From Clostridiales bacterium (GTDB lineage Bacteria; Bacillota; Clostridia; Oscillospirales; Oscillospiraceae): a DNA stretch of 64,000 bases. How positions within the stretch are numbered: position 1 is the first letter of the stretch; the number at the start of each line of letters is the position of its first letter. Shown here piece after piece: positions 57,662 to 64,000 of this stretch. The notes below the pieces were generated by a model. It was not told the origin of the DNA. It searched no databases and was given only the letters and a program-made list of their open reading frames with translations. The stretch is from the NCBI GenBank assembly GCA_025757645.1, contig CP107216.1, positions 1,797,501-1,861,500 on the forward strand. Direction: 5' to 3'. A program made the translations under genes and the position numbers.

Positions 57662-57692
57662 ATAATGTGCCACATCGGCCCCGGTTTGTCAA
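57662..57692 (-). promoter_or_regulatory. promoter of the DtxR-like gene
   Basis: Consensus TTGACA (57687-57692) and CATTAT (57662-57667). The spacing is long (19 bp), so basal activity may be low. Confidence 0.5.
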
Positions 57693-57734
57693 GCCAGTGC
57701 GCGCAAAAATCCGATCGCCCGCTCCCGCGCGGAC

Positions 57735-57770
57735 AAAGAAAAGCCCGGGATCCAGCGGATCTCGGGCTTT
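57735..57770 (-). terminator. terminator of rplM-rpsI
   Basis: AAAGCCCG / CGGGCTTT stem extended by GATCC / GGATC with one mismatch, and TTTTCTTTG after it on the minus strand, 21 nt after the rpsI stop. Confidence 0.8.
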
Positions 57771-57790
57771 GGAAACGATATTCGGATAGA

Positions 57791-58201
57791 TCAGCGCTTG
57801 CTGAACTGCGGAGCGCGACGAGCGGCTTTGAGGCCGTACTTCTTACGCTCTTTCATTCTCGGGTCACGGGTCAGCAGGCCGGCAGCCTTCAGGGGCGCAC
57901 GGTAGCTGTCCTCGACCTGCAGCAGCGCACGGGCGATGCCGTGGCGGATCGCGCCGGCCTGGCCGGTCACACCGCCGCCGGTCACGGTGGCTTCGACGTC
58001 GAACTTGCCCATGGTGTCGGTCGCCGCGAAGGGCTGACGCACGATGAGCTTCAGGGTCTCGAGACCGAAGTACTCATCCAGCGGACGGCCGTTGATGGTG
58101 ATGCTGCCGGTGCCGTTCGGGAACAGGTGCACACGCGCGACGGAGGACTTTCTGCGGCCGGTGCCATACATATAGGCTTTCTTGCTCGTATAAGTTGCCA
58201 T
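57791..58201 (-). CDS. rpsI: 30S ribosomal protein S9
   Basis: Small-subunit protein whose C-terminal tail reaches the P-site tRNA. The 136-residue protein has YGTGRRKSSVARVHLFPNG, the GGGVTGQAGAIRHGIARAL core (in part) and the basic end RDPRMKERKKYGLKAARRAPQFSKR (in part). AAGGAGG precedes the ATG. It follows rplM by 17 nt. Confidence 0.97.
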   Translation of the reverse strand: MATYTSKKAYMYGTGRRKSSVARVHLFPNGTGSITINGRPLDEYFGLETLKLIVRQPFAATDTMGKFDVEATVTGGGVTGQAGAIRHGIARALLQVEDSYRAPLKAAGLLTRDPRMKERKKYGLKAARRAPQFSKR

Positions 58202-58218
58202 GTTCTATTTCCTCCTTC

Positions 58219-58647
58219 TCAGCGATCCCAGACTTCGGGCTTCTGTGCCGCATGGGGATGCTCGGCGCCGCGATAGATCTTCAGGCGCTTGAGCTGCCAC
58301 TGGGCGATGGTGTTCTTCTGCAGCATGCCGCGCACAGCCAGACGCATAGCCAGCTCGGGCTTGTCCTTCATGAGCTTCTTGTACTGCGTCTCGTGCAGGC
58401 CGCCGGGATAACCGGAGTGCGTGCGGTAGTACTTCTGCTCGAGCTTCTTGCCGGTGAGCACTGCCTGCTCGGCGTTGATGATGATGACAAAGTCGCCGCA
58501 GTCAACGTGCGGGGTGTAGTCGGTCTTGAGCTTGCCGCGCAGCAGATCGGCAGCGAGCGCTGCGGTCTTGCCCATCGGCTTGCCGGCTGCATCCAGAACG
58601 TACCACTTGCGGGTGACGGTGTCCTTGTTCAGCAAAGTAGTGGACAT
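58219..58647 (-). CDS. rplM: 50S ribosomal protein L13
   Basis: Early-assembly large-subunit protein. The 142-residue protein has TRKWYVLDAAGKPMGKTAA, FVIIINAEQAVLTGKKLEQK and YPGGLHETQYKKL; the family signature is complete. ATG at 58645-58647 has TTGGAGG upstream; the open frame further upstream runs through the leader and is rejected. Confidence 0.97.
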   Translation of the reverse strand: MSTTLLNKDTVTRKWYVLDAAGKPMGKTAALAADLLRGKLKTDYTPHVDCGDFVIIINAEQAVLTGKKLEQKYYRTHSGYPGGLHETQYKKLMKDKPELAMRLAVRGMLQKNTIAQWQLKRLKIYRGAEHPHAAQKPEVWDR

Positions 58648-58697
58648 ATTCGTGCCTCCAATTTGAATGTGTTGAAAAACATTTTGACATTTTTCAG

Positions 58698-58729
58698 GCG
58701 CGAACGTAGAATAGGTCTCACATTCGCGC
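58698..58729 (-). ncRNA. putative L13 leader stem-loop
   Basis: A 10-bp stem GCGCGAATGT / ACGTTCGCGC (one G-U pair) in the first part of the rplM leader, just after the transcription start. Its position matches the L13 leader described for Firmicutes. Hand-folded only. Confidence 0.5.
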
Positions 58730-58735
58730 TTATCT

Positions 58736-58764
58736 TTTATACCACAATCGGTGGTACCTGTCAA
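58736..58764 (-). promoter_or_regulatory. sigma-A promoter of rplM-rpsI
   Basis: Consensus TTGACA (58759-58764) and TATAAA (58736-58741), 17 bp apart on the minus strand. Confidence 0.75.
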
Positions 58765-58864
58765 CGGAATTTTGATTTAGATATTACTTTTCTCTCAAAA
58801 TCTCCGTTTTTCTCCGTTTTACGCTCGAATTCACAGTTTCTATTTTCATTTTGGAGGTCCCGCT

Positions 58865-59590
58865 ATGAATGACCTGAACGCGTTCACCGGTCTGGTGCGC
58901 CGGTGCGTGGAGGATTATGACATGATCGCGCCGGGCGACACCGTCGCCGTCGGCGTCTCGGGCGGCAAGGATTCGCTCGTGCTGCTCATGGCGCTCAACG
59001 AGCTGCGCCGGTACTATCCGAAGCCGTTTGCGCTCGAGGCCATCACGGTCGAGCTCGGGTTCGACGGCATGGATTTCACGCCGGTGGCAGAGCTGTGCGA
59101 AACGCTTGGCGTGCCGTACACCCGCCTGAAAACGGACATCAAAGAGGTCGTGTTCGACGTGCGCAAGGAGGACAATCCCTGCTCCCTGTGCGCCAAGATG
59201 CGCCGCGGCGCGCTGTGTACCGCGCTCAGCGCGCGTGGCATCACAAAGCTCGCGCTCGGCCATCACTTTGACGACGCGGTCGAGACGTTCCTGCTCTCGC
59301 TCGTGTACGAGGGGCGCATCAGCTGCTTTCAGCCGGTGACACACATGACGCGCACGGGCGTGGATCAGATCCGTCCGATGCTCTACGCCGGCGAGGGGCG
59401 CATCGCCAATCTGGCGAAGGCGCTGGCGCTGCCGATCGTCGAAAACCCCTGCCCCGAGGACCGCGGCAGCAAGCGCTACGAGATCAAGCAGTTCATCCGC
59501 ACCATGAGCCAGACCTACCCCGATCTGCGCAGCAAGGTGTTCGGCGCCATCCAGCGCGCACCGCTCGACGGCTGGGAAAAGGCGCGCTGA
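58865..59590 (+). CDS. TtcA-like tRNA 2-thiocytidine synthetase family protein
   Basis: Predicted ATP-dependent sulfur-transfer enzyme acting on tRNA. The 241-residue protein has the PP-loop GVSGGKDSLVLL (near residue 32), the paired cysteines CSLC near 105 that in TtcA hold an iron-sulfur cluster, LALGHHFDDAVETFLLSL, and a third cysteine in ENPCPED near 198. This pattern is that of TtcA, which thiolates C32. GGAGG lies 8 nt before the ATG. It stands alone between the rplM operon and a convergent lipase gene. Confidence 0.9.
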   Translation: MNDLNAFTGLVRRCVEDYDMIAPGDTVAVGVSGGKDSLVLLMALNELRRYYPKPFALEAITVELGFDGMDFTPVAELCETLGVPYTRLKTDIKEVVFDVRKEDNPCSLCAKMRRGALCTALSARGITKLALGHHFDDAVETFLLSLVYEGRISCFQPVTHMTRTGVDQIRPMLYAGEGRIANLAKALALPIVENPCPEDRGSKRYEIKQFIRTMSQTYPDLRSKVFGAIQRAPLDGWEKAR

Positions 59591-59613
59591 TTTTTAGGAA
59601 AAGCGAAAACAGG

Positions 59614-59646
59614 ACAAGCCCGATGGGAAGATCCCATCGGGCTTGT
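59614..59646. terminator. hairpin between converging TtcA-like and lipase genes
   Basis: A perfect 15-bp stem (59614-59628 with 59632-59646) placed between the two stop codons. T-rich sequence is clearer on the minus side. Confidence 0.7.
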
Positions 59647-59663
59647 GTTGTTGAAGTGAAGTC

Positions 59664-61637
59664 TCAGAGGACGTTCTGGCAGAAGCGCATGATGATCGTA
59701 GCGGTCTGCGCACGGGTGGCATCACCCTTCGGCTGAAGGGTGTCCACGCCGTTGGAATTGCCGACGCCGAGGATCACGCCCTGTGCGACCGCCCAGGACA
59801 GCGGCGTGCGGGCATAATCGGAAATGGAGCTGTAGTCCGGATAACCGGTCAGGTCAGCGGTATCGTACACGTCCAGATCCAGAACATTCCTGGTGTAGTT
59901 ATAGAGGATGGTCGCCATATCCTGGCGCGTAATGGCATCATTCGGGGAAAACGTGGTGGGGCTCGTGCCGTTCACGACACCCTTCTCGAAGGCCCAGTTG
60001 ACCGCATCGACAGACCAGCTGTCGGTCACATCGGTGAAGGGGCTGGACTTGGCAGCCTTCGGAGAACCGGCCTGACGGTAGAGCATCGTCACGAGCTGTG
60101 CGCGCGTGGTCGTGCCGTTCGGCGCAATGGTCGTCGCGCTCGTGCCGTTCAGGATGCCGTTCTGGATGCAGTAATCCAGACCCTTATGCGCCCAGTTGGT
60201 GTAGGCGGGCATATCGGTGAAGTGAGCGCCCGGGCAGACATGTGCACCGGTCGAGCTGCTCACCGGGATGCTGTTGAGCATCTTGGCCAGCTCGAAGAAC
60301 TTTTCCTGCAGCATGGCGTGCGTGGACTTCTGCATCTGGCCGACCATGTTGATGTGGTCGGTGTTGTCGATCTTCTCGATGTAGTTCCAGACGCCCATCT
60401 TGGTGCCGGCCTTGAAGGTCATCTTGCCGTCAGCGCCGACGCCGTAGTTTTCATTGTACTTATCCGTGGAATTCTCGTGCGGACGGATCGCGGAGCGGAC
60501 GGAGACGATGCCGTCATTCTCCCACCAGTCCGGCGTGATGTTCACATGGCCGACCGCGTAGTTGACGTGTCTGCCCATGTAGGTGCTGCTCTTGACCATC
60601 ATCGGGTTCATGCTGGCATTCGGCAGATAGTGGCCGGTCAGCGGTTCACGATGGGTGTTCGAGCAGGCGACGGAGAAGTAATAGATATCATCCTGCGCCT
60701 TGGCATAGCCGTTGAGCACGGCTGCGCCGTCGACGTAAAGGTCATAGACGCTCAGGTCGTTGGTGTGCTGCGTCCAGATCTTGCTGTTGATCACACGGTT
60801 GAAGTAGCTGGAGTAAGACTCGTTGGGCTGGCGCACCAGACCCCACTGATCGAGCTTGAAGTCCAGGCCGAAGTTGTTCTCATTGACATTGGTGCCGGTA
60901 ACCGCGCCGATGATGCCCATGGCATACTGGGCCAGATCGCCGATGTTCTGATAGACCTTCGTGTCATACTGGCTGCCGTCGTGCGGCGTGCAGAGCGTCG
61001 TGATGCTCTCGATCCAGTGGCGGCACTCGCCGGTGAACAGCGGGCTGATATCACCGCCGCGGCTGGCATTGCGCTCATCGGCATCGCCGTTTTCCAGCAG
61101 CTGTGCGAGCATACGGATCGTCTCGCCGCCCATGCTGTGGCCGACCAGATGCACTTTCAGCTCACTGTCGGGGTTATTCAGCTCCGGCAGAACGCCCGGG
61201 AACGTGCGGCCATAGCGCGCATGGCCGTTGGTGGCGGAGTGGTATGCGCCGTAGTCGACCGTGCCGCCGACGAGGTAGGCATACAGCTCACAGGCGCGGT
61301 CCCAGTTGCTGGCGACGGGGCCGATGGACGGGGTGTAGACCTTGTAGCCGGCATTGTTGAGAATGTCGCGCAGGCTGCTGAAGCCGCCCCAGTAGTTCAG
61401 GCCGAGCACTTCCGTGCCGCCCCAACCGAACAGGCCGTGCACCAGCACGATCGGATAGTGGTTGCCGCTCGCCGACAGGAGCTCCGGCAGATCCGCGTCC
61501 GTCAGTTCGTCAGCAGAGGTCGCACGATCGGACTCGAAGTCCGTCGTATCGGCAACGCTTGCTGCGAAACCGGGCATGCAAAGCACCATCGCCAGAACCA
61601 GAACGGTGGCGAGCACTCTGCTCCACGTTTTCTTCAT
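59664..61637 (-). CDS. Secreted triacylglycerol lipase (family I.5 type) with three SLH domains
   Basis: Predicted surface-displayed lipase. The 657-residue protein has a signal peptide (about 1-25), then a lipase domain (about 55-440) with YPIVLVHGLFGWGG, the diagnostic SNWDRACELYAYLVGGTVDYG (in part) and HARYGRTFPGVLPE of Geobacillus/staphylococcal lipases, and the nucleophile Ser168 in VGHSMGGE. The C-terminus carries three S-layer homology repeats (about 475-655; FTDMPAYTNWAHKGLDYCIQNGIL, FTDVTDSWSVDAVNWAFEKGVV and the third, in part), which hold proteins to pyruvylated wall polymers. ATG at 61635-61637 has GGAGGG upstream. Confidence 0.94.
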   Translation of the reverse strand: MKKTWSRVLATVLVLAMVLCMPGFAASVADTTDFESDRATSADELTDADLPELLSASGNHYPIVLVHGLFGWGGTEVLGLNYWGGFSSLRDILNNAGYKVYTPSIGPVASNWDRACELYAYLVGGTVDYGAYHSATNGHARYGRTFPGVLPELNNPDSELKVHLVGHSMGGETIRMLAQLLENGDADERNASRGGDISPLFTGECRHWIESITTLCTPHDGSQYDTKVYQNIGDLAQYAMGIIGAVTGTNVNENNFGLDFKLDQWGLVRQPNESYSSYFNRVINSKIWTQHTNDLSVYDLYVDGAAVLNGYAKAQDDIYYFSVACSNTHREPLTGHYLPNASMNPMMVKSSTYMGRHVNYAVGHVNITPDWWENDGIVSVRSAIRPHENSTDKYNENYGVGADGKMTFKAGTKMGVWNYIEKIDNTDHINMVGQMQKSTHAMLQEKFFELAKMLNSIPVSSSTGAHVCPGAHFTDMPAYTNWAHKGLDYCIQNGILNGTSATTIAPNGTTTRAQLVTMLYRQAGSPKAAKSSPFTDVTDSWSVDAVNWAFEKGVVNGTSPTTFSPNDAITRQDMATILYNYTRNVLDLDVYDTADLTGYPDYSSISDYARTPLSWAVAQGVILGVGNSNGVDTLQPKGDATRAQTATIIMRFCQNVL

Positions 61638-61697
61638 GAAAAATCCCTCCAATAGATTTGGGACAGCATCGAAATCTGTCCCCCTTTTTATGGTTAC

Positions 61698-61726
61698 ACT
61701 ATATTGCCGCTGCGAGAAAAGCACAA
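61698..61726 (-). promoter_or_regulatory. sigma-A promoter of the lipase gene
   Basis: TTGTGC (61721-61726) and TATAGT (61698-61703), 17 bp apart on the minus strand. Confidence 0.65.
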
Positions 61727-61826
61727 TCCCCACTGCGGTACAAATGTAACACTTTTGCGCATTTTCCAGCGCTTGACGAAACACACGTCACCATTATGTG
61801 CGCCCCGATACAGAATGCGTATGGAC

Positions 61827-61867
61827 AAAAAAAGCCTGCCGTCCGTGGGATGCGGACAGCAGGCTTT
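61827..61867 (-). terminator. terminator of the CoA-transferase gene
   Basis: A 15-bp stem with one mismatch (61831-61845 with 61853-61867) followed by seven T on the minus strand. Confidence 0.85.
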
Positions 61868-61878
61868 GCACTGCGGGA

Positions 61879-63186
61879 TCAGATCATAATGCCGCGCTTT
61901 TTGGCCTCGAAGGTCAGCTCGTCGCGGAAATCGGGGTGCGCGATGGCGATCAGCTGGCGGGCACGCTCGCCAAGGCTGCGGCCGCGCAGATGCGCCACGC
62001 CGTACTCGGTGACGATGTAGTCGACATCGTTCTTGCTCGTCGTAACGACGGCGCCCGGGGTGAGGATGGACTTGATCTTGCTGATCGTGCCGCCCTTGGC
62101 CGTGGACGTGAAGGCGATGAAGCTCTTGCCGCCGCGGGACTGGCAGGCGCCGCGGACATAGTCGATCTGGCCGCCGGAGCCGGACATGTGCTTCGTGCCG
62201 ACCGACTCGGCGCAGACCTGGCCGAAGAGGTCAACCTCGACCGCTGCGTTGATGGAGATCATGTTGTCGTTCTGGCAGATGACGTCCGGATCGTTGACGT
62301 ATTCGACCGGCAGGATCTCGACGGCCGGGTTATCGTCGATATAGTCATAAATGCGCTGCGAACCGAAGGCAAACGTCGTGACGGTCTTGCCGCGGTGGAT
62401 CTGCTTTTTGCTGTTGTTGACCGCGCCGCACTCGATGAGCTCGACCATGGAGTCGGTGAACATCTCGGTGTGGATGCCGAGGTCGTGCTTGGCCTTGAGC
62501 GCCATGCCGGTCGCGTCCGGGATCGCGCCGATGCCGAGCTGCAGGCACGCGCCGTCCGGAATGCGCTCGGCGATGAGGCCGCCGATCGTCTTGCTCACCT
62601 CGTCGAGCTGGACCGGGGGCAGGACCGGCAGATCGTGGTTATACTCCACGATGGCGTCGACCTGCGAAATGTGGATCAGCGAGCCGCACAGGCCGCGGGG
62701 CTGGCGGTCGTTGACCTCGAGGAAGATCCGCTTGGTCTTGTCGAGCATGGCGTCGATATACGAGCCGTTGAGCGCCAGGCTGAAGTAGCCGTGGCGGTCC
62801 ATCGGCGCGACCTCGACGCACACGGCGTCATAGTCGTACTCCGTGCGGATGCGGGTCGGAAAATCGCGGTAATATGCCGGGATGATATCGGCATAGCCGG
62901 CGTTGACCGCCTTGCGCGCCGCGCTGCTGGAAAACCAGCTGTAGCCGGTCATCTTGCCGGCCAGCGTGGGGTCGGTATAAAACTCGAACGGGTACGCATC
63001 GAGCAGGGCCTGCACCTTCACGCCCGTAATATCGCTGTTGCGGATGCGCTCCGCGATTGCGGTCATGATGGCCGGCGTCTGCGAGGTCGCCGTATCCATG
63101 CCGAGCAGCCAGCCGGACTGCACCTGCTGGGCAATCTTATCCGGCGTCGTCAGCTTTTCCTGATACATCTTCTGATAGTCTGTCAT
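61879..63186 (-). CDS. Acyl-CoA:acetate CoA-transferase (butyryl-CoA / 4-hydroxybutyrate CoA-transferase family)
   Basis: Moves CoA between acetate and an acyl group, a last step of butyrate or 4-aminobutyrate/succinate fermentation. The 435-residue protein belongs to the acetyl-CoA hydrolase/transferase family: LQLGIGAIPDATGMAL, the active-site Glu region GIHTEMFTDSMVELIECG, GSGGQIDYVRGACQSRGGKSFIA (in part) and YIVTEYGVAHLRGRSLGERA. Substrate cannot be fixed by eye; length is closer to the 4-hydroxybutyrate enzymes. ATG at 63184-63186 has AGGAGAG upstream. It has its own promoter and terminator. Confidence 0.92.
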   Translation of the reverse strand: MTDYQKMYQEKLTTPDKIAQQVQSGWLLGMDTATSQTPAIMTAIAERIRNSDITGVKVQALLDAYPFEFYTDPTLAGKMTGYSWFSSSAARKAVNAGYADIIPAYYRDFPTRIRTEYDYDAVCVEVAPMDRHGYFSLALNGSYIDAMLDKTKRIFLEVNDRQPRGLCGSLIHISQVDAIVEYNHDLPVLPPVQLDEVSKTIGGLIAERIPDGACLQLGIGAIPDATGMALKAKHDLGIHTEMFTDSMVELIECGAVNNSKKQIHRGKTVTTFAFGSQRIYDYIDDNPAVEILPVEYVNDPDVICQNDNMISINAAVEVDLFGQVCAESVGTKHMSGSGGQIDYVRGACQSRGGKSFIAFTSTAKGGTISKIKSILTPGAVVTTSKNDVDYIVTEYGVAHLRGRSLGERARQLIAIAHPDFRDELTFEAKKRGIMI

Positions 63187-63231
63187 AATTTGCTCTCCTA
63201 AAACAAAAAATATGAACACATGGGTACAAAT

Positions 63232-63260
63232 AATATACACGATTCGAAAACGTAATTCAA
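63232..63260 (-). promoter_or_regulatory. sigma-A promoter of the CoA-transferase gene
   Basis: TTGAAT (63255-63260) and TATATT (63232-63237), 17 bp apart on the minus strand. Confidence 0.65.
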
Positions 63261-63502
63261 GAGGGCGCAGGGGCGTTTTACGATCATCGCAAAAAATCCG
63301 TCACATTTTCAGGAAAATGAGAGGTTTTCTCACGTGAGAAAGTATGATATGATATTGTGAGATTTGTTTGAATTCTTGAATGAATGGATCTTTATCCTCT
63401 ATTTTTCATGCGGCTCTCATTTTTTCCGGTTACAATGAGCAATGTCGCATCATGCGGCGGGACGCTCCTGCCAATTCAAAAAACAAGGAATGATACGACA
63501 AC
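63261..63502 (+). other. regulatory stretch before the glycosyltransferase gene
   Basis: 240 bp, AT-rich, without a gene. It holds a perfect 14-bp palindrome (TTCTCACGTGAGAA, 63327-63340) just ahead of two overlapping TATGAT boxes (63343-63348 and 63348-63353). No good -35 is present, which fits an activator-dependent promoter or one bound by a repressor at the palindrome. Confidence 0.5.
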
Positions 63503-64000
63503 ATGACGATCACGATTGTCTGTGATATTCTGGGCGAAGAAAACAATGGCACCACGATCGCCTGCATGAACCTCATCCGCTTCCTGCGCGCGCAGGGGCA
63601 CACGGTGCGCGTGGTCTGCGCCGATCAGGACAAGGCCGGCAACGAGTGCTTTTACGTCGTGCCGGAGCTGAACCTCTACCTGCTCAACCCGATCGTGGAG
63701 CGCAACGGCGTGACGCTGCCGCGCCCGGACCGCTCCCTGCTCGAGGATGCGATCCGCGACTGCGACGTCGTGCACACGACGTTCGTGCTGCAGCTGTCGC
63801 ACACGGCGGTGAAGATCGCCAAGGCGTACAACAAGCCCATCACCTCCAGCTTCCACTGCCAGGCCGAGAACGTCACGGCGCACTTTCTGTGCAAGGATCT
63901 CGATGCGATCAACCGCGGCGTCTACCGCGCCTGCTACCAGATGGTGTATCAGTATTCGGACATCATCCATTACCCGACGCAGTTCATCCGCGACACGTTT
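63503..64000 (+). CDS. Glycosyltransferase family 4 protein, 3'-truncated by window edge
   Basis: First 166 residues of a GT-B type glycosyltransferase. It reads MTITIVCDILGEENNGTTIA, then FLRAQGHTVRVVC, DCDVVHTTFVLQLSHTAVK and PITSSFHCQAENVTAHF, a pattern of clostridial family-4 enzymes related to diacylglycerol glucosyltransferases. The donor-binding C-domain lies beyond the window. The ATG at 63503 has AAGGA about 12 nt upstream, rather far. Confidence 0.85.
   Translation, partial: MTITIVCDILGEENNGTTIACMNLIRFLRAQGHTVRVVCADQDKAGNECFYVVPELNLYLLNPIVERNGVTLPRPDRSLLEDAIRDCDVVHTTFVLQLSHTAVKIAKAYNKPITSSFHCQAENVTAHFLCKDLDAINRGVYRACYQMVYQYSDIIHYPTQFIRDTF

Overview
This 64 kb window is chromosomal DNA of a GC-rich, Gram-positive-type Clostridia bacterium. 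It is most likely an Oscillospiraceae-like gut anaerobe. The reasons are the Firmicute-type neighbourhoods (smc-rnc-plsX, uppP-ftsK-mrnC-rqcH, infC-rpmI-rplT, rplM-rpsI), a CoA-transferase of the butyrate/4-hydroxybutyrate type, acetate kinase, L-serine dehydratase of the two-subunit iron-sulfur type, glycogen genes, S-layer homology (SLH) domains and a class B sortase. The taxonomic placement is inference. No rRNA, tRNA, insertion sequence, prophage or CRISPR array was seen. Coding density is high, and many genes have sigma-A promoters (TTGNNN, 16-17 bp, TANNNT) in short AT-richer gaps, with hairpin terminators between units.

Layout. 1-12 kb (minus): smc (cut by the window edge), rnc, plsX, trmFO, topA, dprA, a SpoU-type RNA methyltransferase, cca and a YhaM-type exoribonuclease. 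12-17 kb (minus): sdaAA/sdaAB and a cysteine desulfidase-like enzyme, then a VanZ-like protein, a flavodoxin and a small HExxH protein. 17-26.7 kb (minus): one operon uppP-ftsK-mrnC-rqcH and another prfA-(TsaC/Sua5::CoaE fusion)-M18 peptidase. 26.7-34 kb (minus): a secreted beta-propeller lipoprotein and a complete branched-chain amino-acid ABC transporter (livJ, livH, livM, livG, livF). 34-39 kb: tmcAL divergent from ackA, a CDP-alcohol phosphatidyltransferase, and rplU-rpmA-obgE. 39-43.5 kb: an apparently autoregulated MarR operon with two membrane proteins, then a repeat-rich wall-anchored protein with its own class B sortase. 43.5-47.3 kb: infC-rpmI-rplT behind an attenuator leader, deoC, an SSB-like protein and a VOC protein. 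47.4-54.1 kb (plus): glgB, a glgA::GH13 fusion and a patatin phospholipase. 54.2-57.7 kb: a metal-homeostasis cluster (ZIP transporter, ZinT-like lipoprotein, AraC regulator, DtxR-like regulator with membrane helices). 57.8-64 kb: rplM-rpsI, a TtcA-like enzyme, an SLH-anchored lipase, an acyl-CoA:acetate CoA-transferase and the start of a family-4 glycosyltransferase.

The least routine content is the metal cluster. Three promoters there carry a related TTAGTT...CTAAC operator at the transcription start, next to a DtxR-like protein that has gained two transmembrane helices and has no conventional start codon. Other points of interest are two enzyme fusions (threonylcarbamoyl-AMP synthase with dephospho-CoA kinase, and glycogen synthase with a GH13 hydrolase), an AUC start codon for IF3, an L27 without the usual Firmicute N-terminal extension, and a perfect 21-bp inverted repeat of unknown role near 46.87 kb.
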